The position numbers were made by a program, and so were the translations under genes. 24,240 bases of DNA. It comes from Mesotaenium endlicherianum. Taxonomy: Eukaryota > Streptophyta > Zygnematophyceae > Zygnematales > Mesotaeniaceae. Under the pieces are notes generated by a model, which worked only from the letters and a program-made list of their open reading frames with translations, ran no database searches and was not told the origin of the DNA. The stretch is taken from contig WELA01011762.1 in the NCBI GenBank assembly GCA_009602735.1, forward strand, positions 219,906 through 244,145. The letters run 5' to 3'. Shown in pieces: positions 10,156-19,989 of the stretch (within the stretch, counting starts at the first letter, position 1; the number at the start of each line of letters is the position of its first letter).

Positions 10156-10366
10156 CTAGTGGAAGCGTAGTGACTCACGAGGAAAAGAACTAGTTGCAAT
10201 CATACTAAAGAGTGCAGCGGCATCACTAAGAAAGCTTAGGAAAATTAATCAACATTATGAGTAGCGAGAAACTGCTCACAAATGGATTAGGATGAAAGGC
10301 CTTGTCATTACCAACTCGTAGAAATTCACAGAAGTGAAAACTGATAAAAAACAAAAAAGTTATGCC

Positions 10367-10374
10367 TATTTATA
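10367..10374 (-). promoter_or_regulatory. Possible TATA box (TATAAATA)
   Basis: The minus strand reads CTATAAATAGGC about 210 bp upstream of the gag-like frame. It is a good TATA match in AT-rich DNA, so chance is possible. If real, transcription would start near 10340 and run through the gag-like ORF. Confidence 0.3.
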
Positions 10375-11085
10375 GTTTTCTGCCTAAGTGCTCCTCTCTA
10401 GGAGGAAGCTACGGAATTTCCTAAGTGTTCGTCAATTCGTCCCTTCCAGAATATTCGTGAGTAGGCCATATCTGTCTCATCTGACGTGTCGGGCCAAATT
10501 TGCGTCCACATACATGCATCGACATTACTAGAATATTCTATCTTAAGCGCACTAGGCTAAACCGAAACTTCTAGGTAAGTCAACCTAGTCGGCACTCCGC
10601 GTCAGCCGAACTTACGTGAAGGTTCGATTTCACTCTAACGGGCCAGATCGCTCGACGCTGTCGGTTAATCCGACGGTCGCGCTCACTGCGAATTAAGGAC
10701 AGTCGTTGAAATGAATCTTGCTTATTCAAGATTAATATATTTCATTTAAATATATAAGATCAGAGATAGGGGGAAGCGTGTGAAATCAGGGAGCAATCTT
10801 CGCCCTCATAATGAATTCCGTTTACTCATCTATAACCCTTGACTCACTCATCGTAGTGTGCCATAGTTGCACACGAATACAAGGCACAAGAAAGAGGCGA
10901 GCTTGAGGACTAGAGCTTCTCCTTTAGAAACTCATGACCTCTTGCCTACCAGGCACACAAGCATGTATAAGCACATACACAACATCAGGGGACTGAATAG
11001 CAAAGGCGCTCTCATTCAGATGACCATAAAGTAGCTAAAGCACATCCCACTGACTTAGGTGCAAAACCATGGAATCTGTCCATTG
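10375..11085. other. Non-coding leader-like DNA of the LTR element
   Basis: There are no sustained open frames on either strand. It lies between the gag-like ORF and the right-hand LTR-like block. Just inside the latter, the minus strand reads TGGACAGATTCC (11084-11073), which begins with the TGG typical of primer-binding sites; I cannot name a matching tRNA. Confidence 0.3.
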
Positions 11086-11483
11086 TGTGACCCCAAAATT
11101 TCAGAGAGCATAACTCTGTCAATACTGCTCCAAATTGAGCAAACTTAACGGCAACAAATACATCTTGACGAGACCTTTCCGAAAAGTCCTAGTTCACTCC
11201 ATTTAAAGCGCAAACGAAGCAGCCATGGCAATTTCCGTGAAGGCTGGTCATTAGAACAAACCTCAAAAGTGCACACATGACTTGCAAGTAGAAATCCGAC
11301 TGTAAAGCCTACTGTCCAGAATGAGGGACGACGAGATCCCAGCCTGCTATGTACCTAGTGACCACCTGGTTGACCACGGCGCAACGTGCGCCGTTTCGTG
11401 GGAAACCCGTTAAGTTGGGACCCACGGATCTAGGTATAACGACCATATTAATTGGTCGGTTGACTGAAGTCCTAATTGTTCAG

Positions 11484-11526
11484 TTGACTGATGACGGCTC
11501 CGCCNTTGACTGATGACGGCTCCGCC
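11484..11526. other. Assembly join: 21-bp exact duplication around a single N
   Basis: The 21 bases at 11484-11504 are repeated exactly at 11506-11526 with one N (11505) between. This is the pattern left when two contigs that really overlap are placed end to end. The true sequence probably has one copy. Confidence 0.85.
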
Positions 11527-11751
11527 TACCCAGGAGTTAACCACACTGGTAGGACATCAATTTACCGAATCTCAGTCGACCTCCCGACTTCCAGTATACT
11601 ACGGTCACATGTGCCAATCTACAAATAACAATCTAAATGAATATGTCTATTCTCAGCGTACTGAAGCTGAGTAAATTGACTAATATCAAGCGAGCTTACT
11701 ATATTTCATCCTGCTGATATTACATCCTATATATAACTGACATATAAATCT

Positions 11752-11857
11752 CAGCAAACTAACCTATGATACAAAAGTCATCTTGCTGACCTTCTCAACA
11801 AAGTCAACAAACTACACTATGATACAAAAGTCATCCTGCTGACCTTTTTGACAAAGT
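11752..11857 (+). repeat. Two-copy 53-bp tandem repeat inside LTR-like block B
   Basis: Copies at 11752-11804 and 11805-11857 share ctatgatacaaaagtcatc and tgctgacctt, with a few substitutions. Block A has no such duplication, which explains part of the spacing difference between the shared box and the LTR edge. Confidence 0.8.
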
Positions 11858-12148
11858 AATTGAACTCCCATTACATCGACATACATTCATTTAAATGAAC
11901 TCGCGCATGTGAGTATATTGACATAATACTTATTTAGTGTTGTATTTATACATGCAATTAATTAATGGTTTAATTAAATAAGTAATGACTGCTGATTCAT
12001 TACAGTCGTCAATCGACCTCAAAACTAGTTAATCTTCGGAAATCCATAACTCTCTCAATACTTGACCATATTCGATGAACTTTATATCAAAATCACCACA
12101 AAAATGCACTCTAGAGTTCTATGCAATCATAACATACTTTCATGAAAC

Positions 12149-12976
12149 TCAAAAATGCACTTTATAAACCTGTGACCTTACACTGTTATTGACGATCGTC
12201 CACCTCCAATCTGTGGGCTGCTGGGAGTATTGTGGCCCATGCTCAACCTTTTTCACCTTACAAAGAAACTAGTGGGGAGAGAACATCTGCTGCCCTATTT
12301 CCCTGGCCAAGTACTCCCAGCCCCTCCTCTCAACTTCATTGTAGGCTGGCAGCAGTGTCAGGTAGAATACTGCATCTTTAAAGCTATCGGGTTGCACGCT
12401 CACCATCTTCATGAGTCTCTAATCCCCCACTATGCCAAGCACTGGTACTTGCTTATCTCCCGAGTCATTTGCAAGAAACCATGCCTGCTCTGTTGTGTAC
12501 CCCACCATCTTGGCATAATCTTCGTAGAGGACCACACCCGTGTGTGTCTCAATGTACCTATCCAGAGCTTCAGCTCCTTGTCTCTATAGCATTGTTTTCT
12601 GTTCCACCTTGTTGATCTCCTGGGCTGCCAGTAATGCTTCCTTCAGGTTATCAAAGGTTTGACCACCCACCGTAGTATATCTGTAAGTGGCCAGGCTCTT
12701 CTGCTTCTCAGCTTCAGCCTTCCTTCTCTCCTCCTCTACTGCCGTCGCTTCCTCTTGTTGTTTCTTCTGTCTCGCCTCCTCAGCTTTCTTGAGATTTTCC
12801 GCCTCCTGCTCCTTCTTCCTCTGTGCCTCTTTCGCCGCCTCTTGTTGTTTGCAAACCCTTTCTTGTTCTCTCCTGGTGAGGGACGTCGCCGCCAGCTCTT
12901 TCTGGCACTGCTCCATTGTCCTCCTGGATTCTTTTGCCTTGCGCTTTTTGTCTTCTTTTTGTGTGCTGGGAGCCAT
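12149..12976 (-). pseudogene. Gag-like ORF of a second chromovirus copy, with in-frame stops
   Basis: An ATG at 12976-12974 (MAPSTQKED) lies 45 bp inside an LTR end. About 130 residues of Lys/Glu/Gln-rich coiled coil follow (KQQEAAKEAQRKKEQEAENL), to a stop near 12584. The same frame continues without any shift, broken only by three stops, through DYAKMVGYTTEQAWFLANDS and LPAYNEVERRGWEYLAREIG, ending by 12149. The position straight after an LTR, the single frame and the lysine-rich coiled coil suggest retroelement gag. No zinc knuckle is seen and no pol follows, so the copy is truncated on its 3' side. The gag role is inferred from position, not from a recognised domain. Confidence 0.5.
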
Positions 12977-13020
12977 CCTGCACATGTAACCAGGACACAA
13001 GTTAGTAGGATCTCAATCTT

Positions 13021-13374
13021 TGTCACAAGAGCTGCAAGAAGGGAAGTAAATTTGTATTGTTGTGGTAGGTTTGTTCCCTTTTACCTTACAGAGTGGTTAC
13101 TAGGAGTTAATGGGGCTGCAGTACGATGAGAATAACGAATGAATGTGAGTTAAGTAATTTGTTGATGTGCTGGTCCCTTTCTCCTTCCGAGTCGTGGGCA
13201 CCCTCCAACTTAGCTTAATGTGGACCTGGCTGTCACATCTGTCATCGTGCTGACACTTTACTGTCAATAACTGTCCCTTTCTCGCACACTAACGGTCATT
13301 TACTGGCACATTTTCCTTGCAACTTAAATGGAGACTAGACCTTCTGTCACCTTTTCATGTCAAGTGAAATGACA
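13021..13374 (-). repeat. 354-bp LTR of a Ty3/gypsy chromovirus
   Basis: The block begins and ends with the 5-bp inverted repeat TGTCA...TGACA. On the minus strand the pol stop codon (13378-13376) lies one base before it and the gag-like ATG (12976) lies 45 bases after it, so both edges are fixed by coding sequence. No obvious polypurine tract precedes it, which is odd for a 3' LTR. No second copy of this LTR is recognisable in the window. Confidence 0.65.
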
Positions 13375-13375
13375 A

Positions 13376-15395
13376 TTAGGGAGGTGCCCCAGCCGCCCGC
13401 AGGTGGAACCGTTTCAACGCCCCTTTGGCATTGGTCAAATGGTCCTCAAATTCCCAAGTGTCCCCAGAGGCATCGTATCTCTTCCATCTGACCAGATATT
13501 TTATGACACATTTAGATGATCGACGGACAGAGCGAGCGTCAAAAATCTCCTCCTCAGGGTCACTATCCCTGACAGAGGGGACCGGTCTCGGTTGGACAGG
13601 TAACCGACCAGTGAACAGTGTGTCACCCTTGATGTAGGGTTCGAGGAAGAAGACATTAAAGACTAGGTGACCCTTGTATTCCGCTGACATGTTTAGTTTG
13701 TAAGCGTTCTAACCGACACGGCACACCATGGAATATGGACCGACCCAAACTGGGCCAAGCTTTTTCTTGACCACACCAGGCAGGTACAGGTGTTGAGAGT
13801 GCAGTTTGACCAAATCGCCCTTGGAAAATGTCAGCTCTCGACGATGTTGATTCGCATATTTTTGTTGATTTTCCTGGACTTTGTGCAGGTTTCTTTGGAC
13901 TTCTGACAGGGTGTCAGCAAAATCCTAAGTTAACTGAAGCAACACCGGGTTGTCAATCCCCTCTGGATGTGTTAAAGACTCCCCTAGCACATCTAAAGGA
14001 GACATAGGGACTCTACCCAAATTGAGTTCAAAGGAAGTCTTGCCCATTGACGCATGCACCGCACTGTTGACCGCAAACTAAATTTGAGGCAACAAGTCAT
14101 CCCAATTATCTTGTTTTTGGTTTATATATGCTCTCGGCATTTCTTGCAAAACTCGGTTAGTTCTCTCAGTCTGCCCATCAGTCTGAGGGTGGTTTGCTGT
14201 GCTGAGCAGCTGTTTGACTCCCATTAACCCCATTAAAGCTCTCCAGAACTTAGAGGTGAATTTTGAGTCTCTGTCTGAGATCATATTGGAGGGTAGCCCA
14301 TGTTGACATACTACATGGTTGTAGAATTGTCTCGCAGTTCGAGTGCAGTCACCTCGACAATGATGGGGATGAAAATGACCATTTTTGTCATTTTATCCAC
14401 TACTACCAGTATCGAAACATGCCCATTGGCAATTCTTGGTAGTGTTACGACCCAGTCCATGGATATTGTTTCCCATCGTCCAGCTGGGATGGATAGTGGC
14501 TGTAGTAGCCCTCCGGGTGGTGTGTGTCTAGACTTGTTTCTCTGACACTGATCACAGGACTTGACATATTTCAAGACCATCCGAGGCAACCCGTCCCAGT
14601 GATAATGTTTTGTCAGCTTGCCAACAATGTTGGCCTGCCCCAAATATCCACCTAGTAAACTGTCATGTTCTTGACTCAGTAAGAGAGACATTATTTTCAA
14701 GTTATTAGGAATTACCAACTTCAGCCTGCTTGAAGTGGTTTCGATTACCCAGACCCCTGCCTTGTGCTTATACTCGAGTGCCATAGCAGGACACACACCA
14801 TTAGTGGGGTCGGGCTCAAATGTTGGGTCAGAAAGGTAGGCTTTCCTATGTTGTTCAAGGAATGACTTTCTGACTTTTAACAAAGTGAGTGCACAAAGGA
14901 CTCTATCAACAGCATGCTGCCTAAAGTTCCTTTCTTGCAAGTCAGGTCTTCTAGAGAGTGCATCAGCAGGATTCAACTTCCCTAGTTTGTAGTCAATCTG
15001 GACTTAGAACCGCTCCAGCATCTGGCTCCAGCGGTTCTCCCTTCTTGACAACTTGGACTTCTTCTAAAAATGAGTTAGAGTTAGATGATCTGTAATCACC
15101 TTGAAAGATTTACCATGCAAGTATGCTCTCCACTGTTTGAGAACATGAAAGATAGCCAGCAACTCCTTATCACGCACATAATGATCAATCTCAGCTGGAT
15201 TAAATTCCATAGACTCATATAGCACAGGATGCCACTCTTGCTTTACCTTACCATCCTTCGTGGTTTTGTCAGCAGGCTGCAACAAAATAGCACCTATGGC
15301 AAAGTCCGAAGCATCAGCAACCACCTGCACAGGTTTGCTGGGGTCATACACAGCTAAGACTGGGGCAGAACAGAGGGCATCCTTAACATTAGATG
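13376..15395 (-). pseudogene. Ty3/gypsy chromovirus pol, RNase H-integrase-chromodomain, 5'-truncated and degenerate
   Basis: Read on the minus strand from 15395: an RNase H region (SAPVLAVYDPSKPVQVVADA, SDFAIGAILLQ, YVRDKELLAIFHVLKQWRAY), tether (MNPADALSRRPD), integrase zinc-finger region (HDSLLGGYLGQ, CDQCQRNK; the second His is Tyr), catalytic core with first Asp in ISMDWVVTLP, later Asp in ISDRDSKF, and Glu in TDGQTERTNR, GPY/F domain (KKLGPVWVGPYSMVCRV), and a C-terminal chromodomain (KYLVRWKRYDASGDTWEFED) that defines chromoviruses and steers integration to chromatin marks. Frames break near 15060, 14990 and 14310, with further stops at about 14080, 13925 and 13710. Protease and RT, expected upstream, are absent: homology ends near 15390, at a TTAA (15383-15386), where unrelated plus-strand DNA starts. 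This is a dead copy. Confidence 0.9.
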
Positions 15396-15785
15396 GCCCG
15401 GTGCACTCTATAGGGTGCATATGACATGTTTGGGTGCATTTAGAGACCTTGCTGGTTTTGGCTACCATTTTATGCATATTTGTCCATTTCTATAAAATTT
15501 ATCTTAAACGATCACACATGTGCCATACAATGTGCGATTAAATCAGCAACTAAATCCTGCAAGTACGGACGAAGTTACAAGTGAAACTGTGACATCGAAA
15601 GTAGTGAAAATTATTCGAGCCGAAAGTGCAAATGAAGCACATTTGCGAGAATTAGCAACAACACAGCCTTCTTCTTTGTCAAAGTTCTTGCTCCGTCCGC
15701 CATGGATAACGACAAAATTCTCAGGGCTAGTTCCTAAGGCTGTTCATCTACATTTCTACTATTTTCTTTGGTCGTTACTGGGCAT

Positions 15786-16802
15786 ATGAGCAATTTTGAG
15801 GACAATTGCGAGGAGTTTATGTTGAGAGGAGAGGTTGTGTAGAAGAAAGAGGGAAAGAAGGGAGAATTACTCCATGAAGTCTTGTATGCGTTTGATCGTA
15901 AGAAGATAACGTTTACTGCCAATTTAGTAGAGGTCCACTTGAGGCCATTTAATTTGTTTGAAGAAGTGATTGTGCTTGGAGTGTTTAAAGAGAAATCGGC
16001 CGAAGTGCAAACCTCACAATCTACACAACCTACTCTGGAGCAGCCCATACAACCTATGTTACTAAACTTTGACCAGCCTTTTGACACAAATATTGAGTCT
16101 GATACTCAGCCTTTTTCTCAAACCGAGAAGAGGAAGAGGGGTCGGCCATTCAAGTCCAATAAGATAGCTGCTCCTGCCCAAAGGAGCACGAACACAACAA
16201 GTAGCAGCAGCTAGGCTAAAGAAGGACAAGTCTAAGATCCTTGATTCTAAGTTTGATGCCAGTGCCAGTGAAGACAACAGCAACTCCGAAGAAGAGGAGG
16301 AGCACACATTGCCCCTGAGCATGCAAGAAGACACGGAGGCAAGTGGAGATCCTCAACCAAAGAAGTGGAACTAGAATCTGCCAGCACCTGATGAAACCTA
16401 CAACGACATGCTGCTGAAGCCTTTTACATATCATCATCATGGTCTTAAAGACATAGCAGACAAGACCTTCAGAGGCTTGTCTCCTTTTGGAGTTCTTTCT
16501 GTGTTCATGCCCATTTGCTTTTTTGAGAAATTAGCAAGAGAGACAAATGCATATGCTGCAGAACATGGTGCTAGAGGTTGGGTGCCTTGCACTTCCACTG
16601 AGATTGTTAACTTTCATGGTTTGTGCATGGCTATGGGCCTGCATGCTCTTCCTAGTCTCAGGTAATTTCAATTGTACCACACTAATAGAGCCATAGATGG
16701 ACTAGATGTATACCTAAGAAGGAAGTTGGGCAAGAGTAGAGATTTCGACGATTTTGAAAAATGCGCGTATATTTTCCTATCCTTCATGTTTGGTGGTGTG
16801 TA
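15786..16802 (+). pseudogene. piggyBac-like transposase, N-terminal part, degenerate
   Basis: An ATG at 15786 (MSNFEDNCEEF) opens a frame with one stop near 15834 that runs to 16214 and includes an AT-hook-like KRKRGRPFK. After a shift near 16205 comes an acidic stretch (SNSEEEEEHT), a stop near 16372, then FRGLSPFGVLSVFMPICFFE, KLARETNAYA, and FHGLCMAMGLHALPSLR. The SP..F..FM...F...A.ETN.YA pattern, then a G...MG...LPSLR block, is how the piggyBac DDE transposase domain begins. A stop (16663-16665) and a weak continuation (RKLGKSRDFDDFEKCAYIF) follow to about 16802. The Asp-bearing catalytic core is missing because tyrosine-recombinase sequence starts within about 30 bp. No terminal inverted repeats were found. 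The family call is from motif pattern only. Confidence 0.5.
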
Positions 16803-16832
16803 AGATTGATGGGTGAGCAGCCCAGATTATAG

Positions 16833-17861
16833 CCAAGCACCCAAAGCTTCAGCAACTCAGAGAAGATAGGTGGACACCAGTCTGCAAAAGCAGAGCTGCT
16901 GGCAGTATGAAGATATGAAGCAGTTACTGGTATGACTTCCAGCAATTCTGCAAGAAATATAATTTTAGAGATCTGCCAGCAGACAGTGAAGTATGTGCTT
17001 TGTACATGACCAGGCTATTGAATGATAGAATTTATTGCAAAAATTCTGCCTTACCAGTGCTGCTATATTCACTGTGCATGACATGTTGAGCCTACCCAGT
17101 CCTACTCAGTCACTAGCTGTAAAGACTATAAGAGAAGTAGCAAGCAGGGGGTTGCCTAGACCTAACAATGTTAAGCAGTCCTCAGCATTGGATAAGTTAG
17201 CTGATGTTTTGGCCATCTTTGCATCTCCAAAAGTTGACATAGAAGTGTCATGCAGGCAACCACTCTAGTGTTTATGTATTATGGATTCCTGAGGTTCTCA
17301 GATCTGACCAGCATTAGAGTAGAGGACATAAAAGTGAAAGGAGAAGGTAGAATTGAGACTGTAGAAATGCTGATACCTCAGTCCAAGACAGACCAGAGAG
17401 GCATAGGAAGAGTGATTTCATTATATTGGACACGCACAGATGCATGCCCTGTAGAGATGTTCTGCAGACTGCTATCCCAAATTCTGGAATACCCAGCTGA
17501 GGGACCTCTGATTCATACTTTGGACAACAAAGGAAAGCTAACTGGAAATGCTCCCGCTTATATGCAACAGTGAGACACTGGTGTAGAAAAATTTTCACAG
17601 CTGTAGGATTAGAAGTGAACAATTTTGGGACTCACTCACTACCACTGTTGCTGCTAACCTGGGCGTTGCAACTGAACTTTTAAGAGCATGGGAGGTTGGA
17701 GATCAGAGCAGGCTAAAGAGTTGTATGTGCTAGAGATGAAAGATAAGGTGCAAGAAGCTGCTAAGACCATTGCCATACCAAAGAAAGGGCAGGCAGCCGC
17801 CCCCTATAGTCAAGTGAAGATAGAAGAAGCTTTTCAGAGGAACTACGTAAGCAAGAAGTAG
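16833..17861 (+). pseudogene. DIRS-type tyrosine recombinase, degenerate
   Basis: The N-terminal core-binding part reads QQLREDRWTPVCKSRAAGSM, then YDFQQFCKKYNFRDLPADSE and YMTRLLNDRI. After a frameshift near 17050 comes AAIFTVHDMLSLPSPTQSLA, then LDKLADVLAIFASP. After another shift near 17260 comes the catalytic domain with YYGFLRFSDLTSIRVEDI (Arg of box 1) and IPQSKTDQ (Lys). Next is FGTHSL, where the Arg of the H-x-x-R motif is lost to a small deletion. Then come TVAANLGVATELLRA, a shift that destroys the second His, GGWRSEQAKELYVLEMKD with the probable nucleophile Tyr in LYVLE, and a stop at 17859-17861. Such recombinases integrate DIRS-like elements as circles. Strand and style match the RT fragment at 7501-8302. 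Confidence 0.8.
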
Positions 17862-17942
17862 AGAAAGGTAATGAAAACTAGAATTTCTCTTCTTAAGATT
17901 TTGCATAGCACATAATTAGCTGCATCAGACTGTTATATGAGA

Positions 17943-18012
17943 TGCCTGCATACCTGCGTGCCTGCCTGCCTACCTTTTCTTCTTCTTTCCTGCCTGCCTA
18001 CCTTCTCCCTAC
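17943..18012 (+). repeat. Degenerate (TGCC)n microsatellite
   Basis: Repeated TGCC/TACC words (tgcctgcctaccttttc, twice in slightly different form) follow the recombinase pseudogene. The following 500 bp up to the tandem array hold no gene. Confidence 0.65.
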
Positions 18013-18649
18013 TTCACTACCTCCCTCATGTGTGCTATTTTTCTGCATTTCATTACTCATTCTTTTCTCTATTCAATAATCGGCCTCAATTTTCTATCTT
18101 AACTTCATTATGAGATGCATTAATATATCATAAATTTCTAAACTATGTTGGATATTCCTCTGTCCATCAGGTTCAAGGTGTTTTTAATATCACAGTTTCT
18201 AGTCAAATCCCAAGCATTCCCGCGGCCTGCCAACTTCACACGTGTTGCCAATTTATAAGACGTAACATGTTGATGTCGCAACGATATGGCAGATGAAGAT
18301 GTCAATGCTGCAGCCAGATGGCACTCGGCAGTCGCAAGCTGTAATTGCTTGTACTCGGCATACAGTGTACCAATTCATTTTGTGCATTGTTGCGACCATT
18401 TGCGATTGAGTTTGCCTTGTCCGCCTGTTACGAGTGTGGGCGATTAATTACGCATATGATCAACTTCATGATGCGAGATAACCAATAGCCGTCAAGCACT
18501 CCCAAAAATGATATCGTTGACTTCTTAGGGCCTGTATACACTTTACAGGAGCCAAAGAGGCCCAAGGAAAAAAGTTGGACCCACGACGTTCTCGTGATCG
18601 CGCTCTTTGCAGTTCAACTTTATATCGTGCAATTTTCTTTGCTTAATCC

Positions 18650-19920
18650 TGTTGTTGAACATCACAAATTGCACTTCCAGTTATGACGTTGGAAACATAA
18701 AATTGTATAAGGGTCACATTACAGTGCCCAAAGGGCATAGAGACGAACACCTGCGTCCTCGCAGTTGCTTCTTTTGCTATCGAACTTTGAAAAGTGTATT
18801 TGAATTTCTTAAATCTTTTAGTTGAAACTTGAACGTTACAACTTGAGGTTGAGCTTTATAGAAACGCCTTTATAGTGATGAAAGAGTTCACCGTTTTATC
18901 AAGTGTCAATATGTCCCTGCCCTTTTCCTGGTCATTTTTTGGGTTTTGCCTCAAACTTCACGCTACAAAGTCTCTCAAGCTTTTAAAAGGTACAACTGAT
19001 TGTAGTGGACACTAGAAATTGACAGTGCGTCCTTACACGGTCATCGGATCCAAAAGTCATATTATCATAATTTTGGCCTTCTTTCTTGTCGTTATGCATA
19101 TTTTGACACTTCGCGAAACCTCAAATGACCAAACCTCCCCTCATTTGACATATCATGTATTATTGAACTCCAAAACATGCGCTTCCACATTATGAAAAAT
19201 GGCAAATTACCATTGTGAATGTCTGCAATCTTAGGTTATTTCTTGATTCAAGGACCACAGTACTTGCGAGTATAATTACGCACACAATGTTCGAACTATA
19301 CAACACAATACGTCATTTCTTCGACCATTGTAAATTGGCTTTAATAGTGACCAACGAGTTCAAATTTACCATCGCACACCCTCCCCATAGTTACCATTCT
19401 TTTCCCCAGTTGTTCACCCATTACACGTATGTCGTTGTTTCACATGCCCTCTTGTTGTCCTTTTGACTTCCATTCTTTTTCTTTAGCAAATCCTATCACT
19501 TCACGAGAAGTCAAACTTTACCTTCCCACACCCTCGCCATGGTTTCCATTCTATTCCCCAATTGTTCACCCATTACACATATGTCGTTATTTCACAGGCC
19601 CTATTGTTGTCCTTTGACTTCTTTTCTTTTTCTTTAGCAAATCCTATCACTTCACGAGAACTCAATGGACCTATCCCTTGCCAATTGAGAAATTGCCTAT
19701 AGTTGAACTTTAGAAGACGTACTTTCCAACTATGAAAAGTGTCAAACACCAATATGTACCTATCCATCTGGCGTCAATTCACAATTCAAGGGCCGTTGTA
19801 CTTGTGGTTAGACCTATGCAAACCAAAGTTCAACTATACGCCATCGATTTGGTCACTATATTCTTGACCAACTGAAGCTCGCAATTGCAAGTACTGCTAT
19901 AGGCAAAAAAGTGTGCAAGT
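18650..19920 (+). repeat. Degenerate tandem array, period about 0.5 kb
   Basis: Recurring blocks mark the period. TTGAAC...CTTCCA..TATGA occurs at about 18655, 19164 and 19700. ATTCAAGG.CC...GTACTTG occurs at about 19246 and 19785. TTTA(A)TAGTGA...GAGTTCA occurs at about 18868 and 19340. The steps are about 510 and 535 bp. Copies have diverged heavily and no open frame is shared, so it looks like old satellite or duplicated non-coding DNA. Confidence 0.5.
19361..19660 (+). repeat. 151-bp tandem duplication
   Basis: Copies at about 19361-19509 and 19512-19660 share caccattacac-type sequence, tctttagcaaatcctatcac and tcacgagaa, with scattered differences. They are far more alike than the 0.5-kb units around them, so the duplication is younger. 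The open frames here read through both copies and are incidental. Confidence 0.85.
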
Positions 19921-19989
19921 GATGGTAGGGCTTACAAGAACGTGTTTATAGTTTAAGATTGCTACTTATTTGCTCTTTCCACGCTTGGA

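Larger units (their letters stand above)
11086..12004 (-). repeat. LTR-like sequence B, probable 5' LTR in minus orientation
   Basis: The minus strand starts TGTAATGAATCAG at 12004, as in block A, and carries the same internal box (GGTTAACTCCTGGGTAGGCGG at about 11542-11522). A TGTGA at 11086 mirrors the TGTGA at 8303 and sets a tentative far edge. The two blocks have diverged strongly outside the shared segments. It contains an 8-bp perfect hairpin (ACGGCGCA/TGCGCCGT, 11376-11394) and an assembly N at 11505. Confidence 0.4.

Noticed and set aside
10615..10640. tRNA B-box-like ggttcgattt
   Set aside because: No A box, acceptor pairing or cloverleaf could be found around it.
12659..13129. Plus-strand frames rich in Leu, Ser and Phe opposite the gag-like ORF
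   Set aside because: They are the complement of the Lys/Glu coiled-coil coding sequence and have no independent support.
14300..14545. Plus-strand frame opposite integrase
   Set aside because: Shadow of the integrase core, which carries clear conserved motifs on the minus strand.
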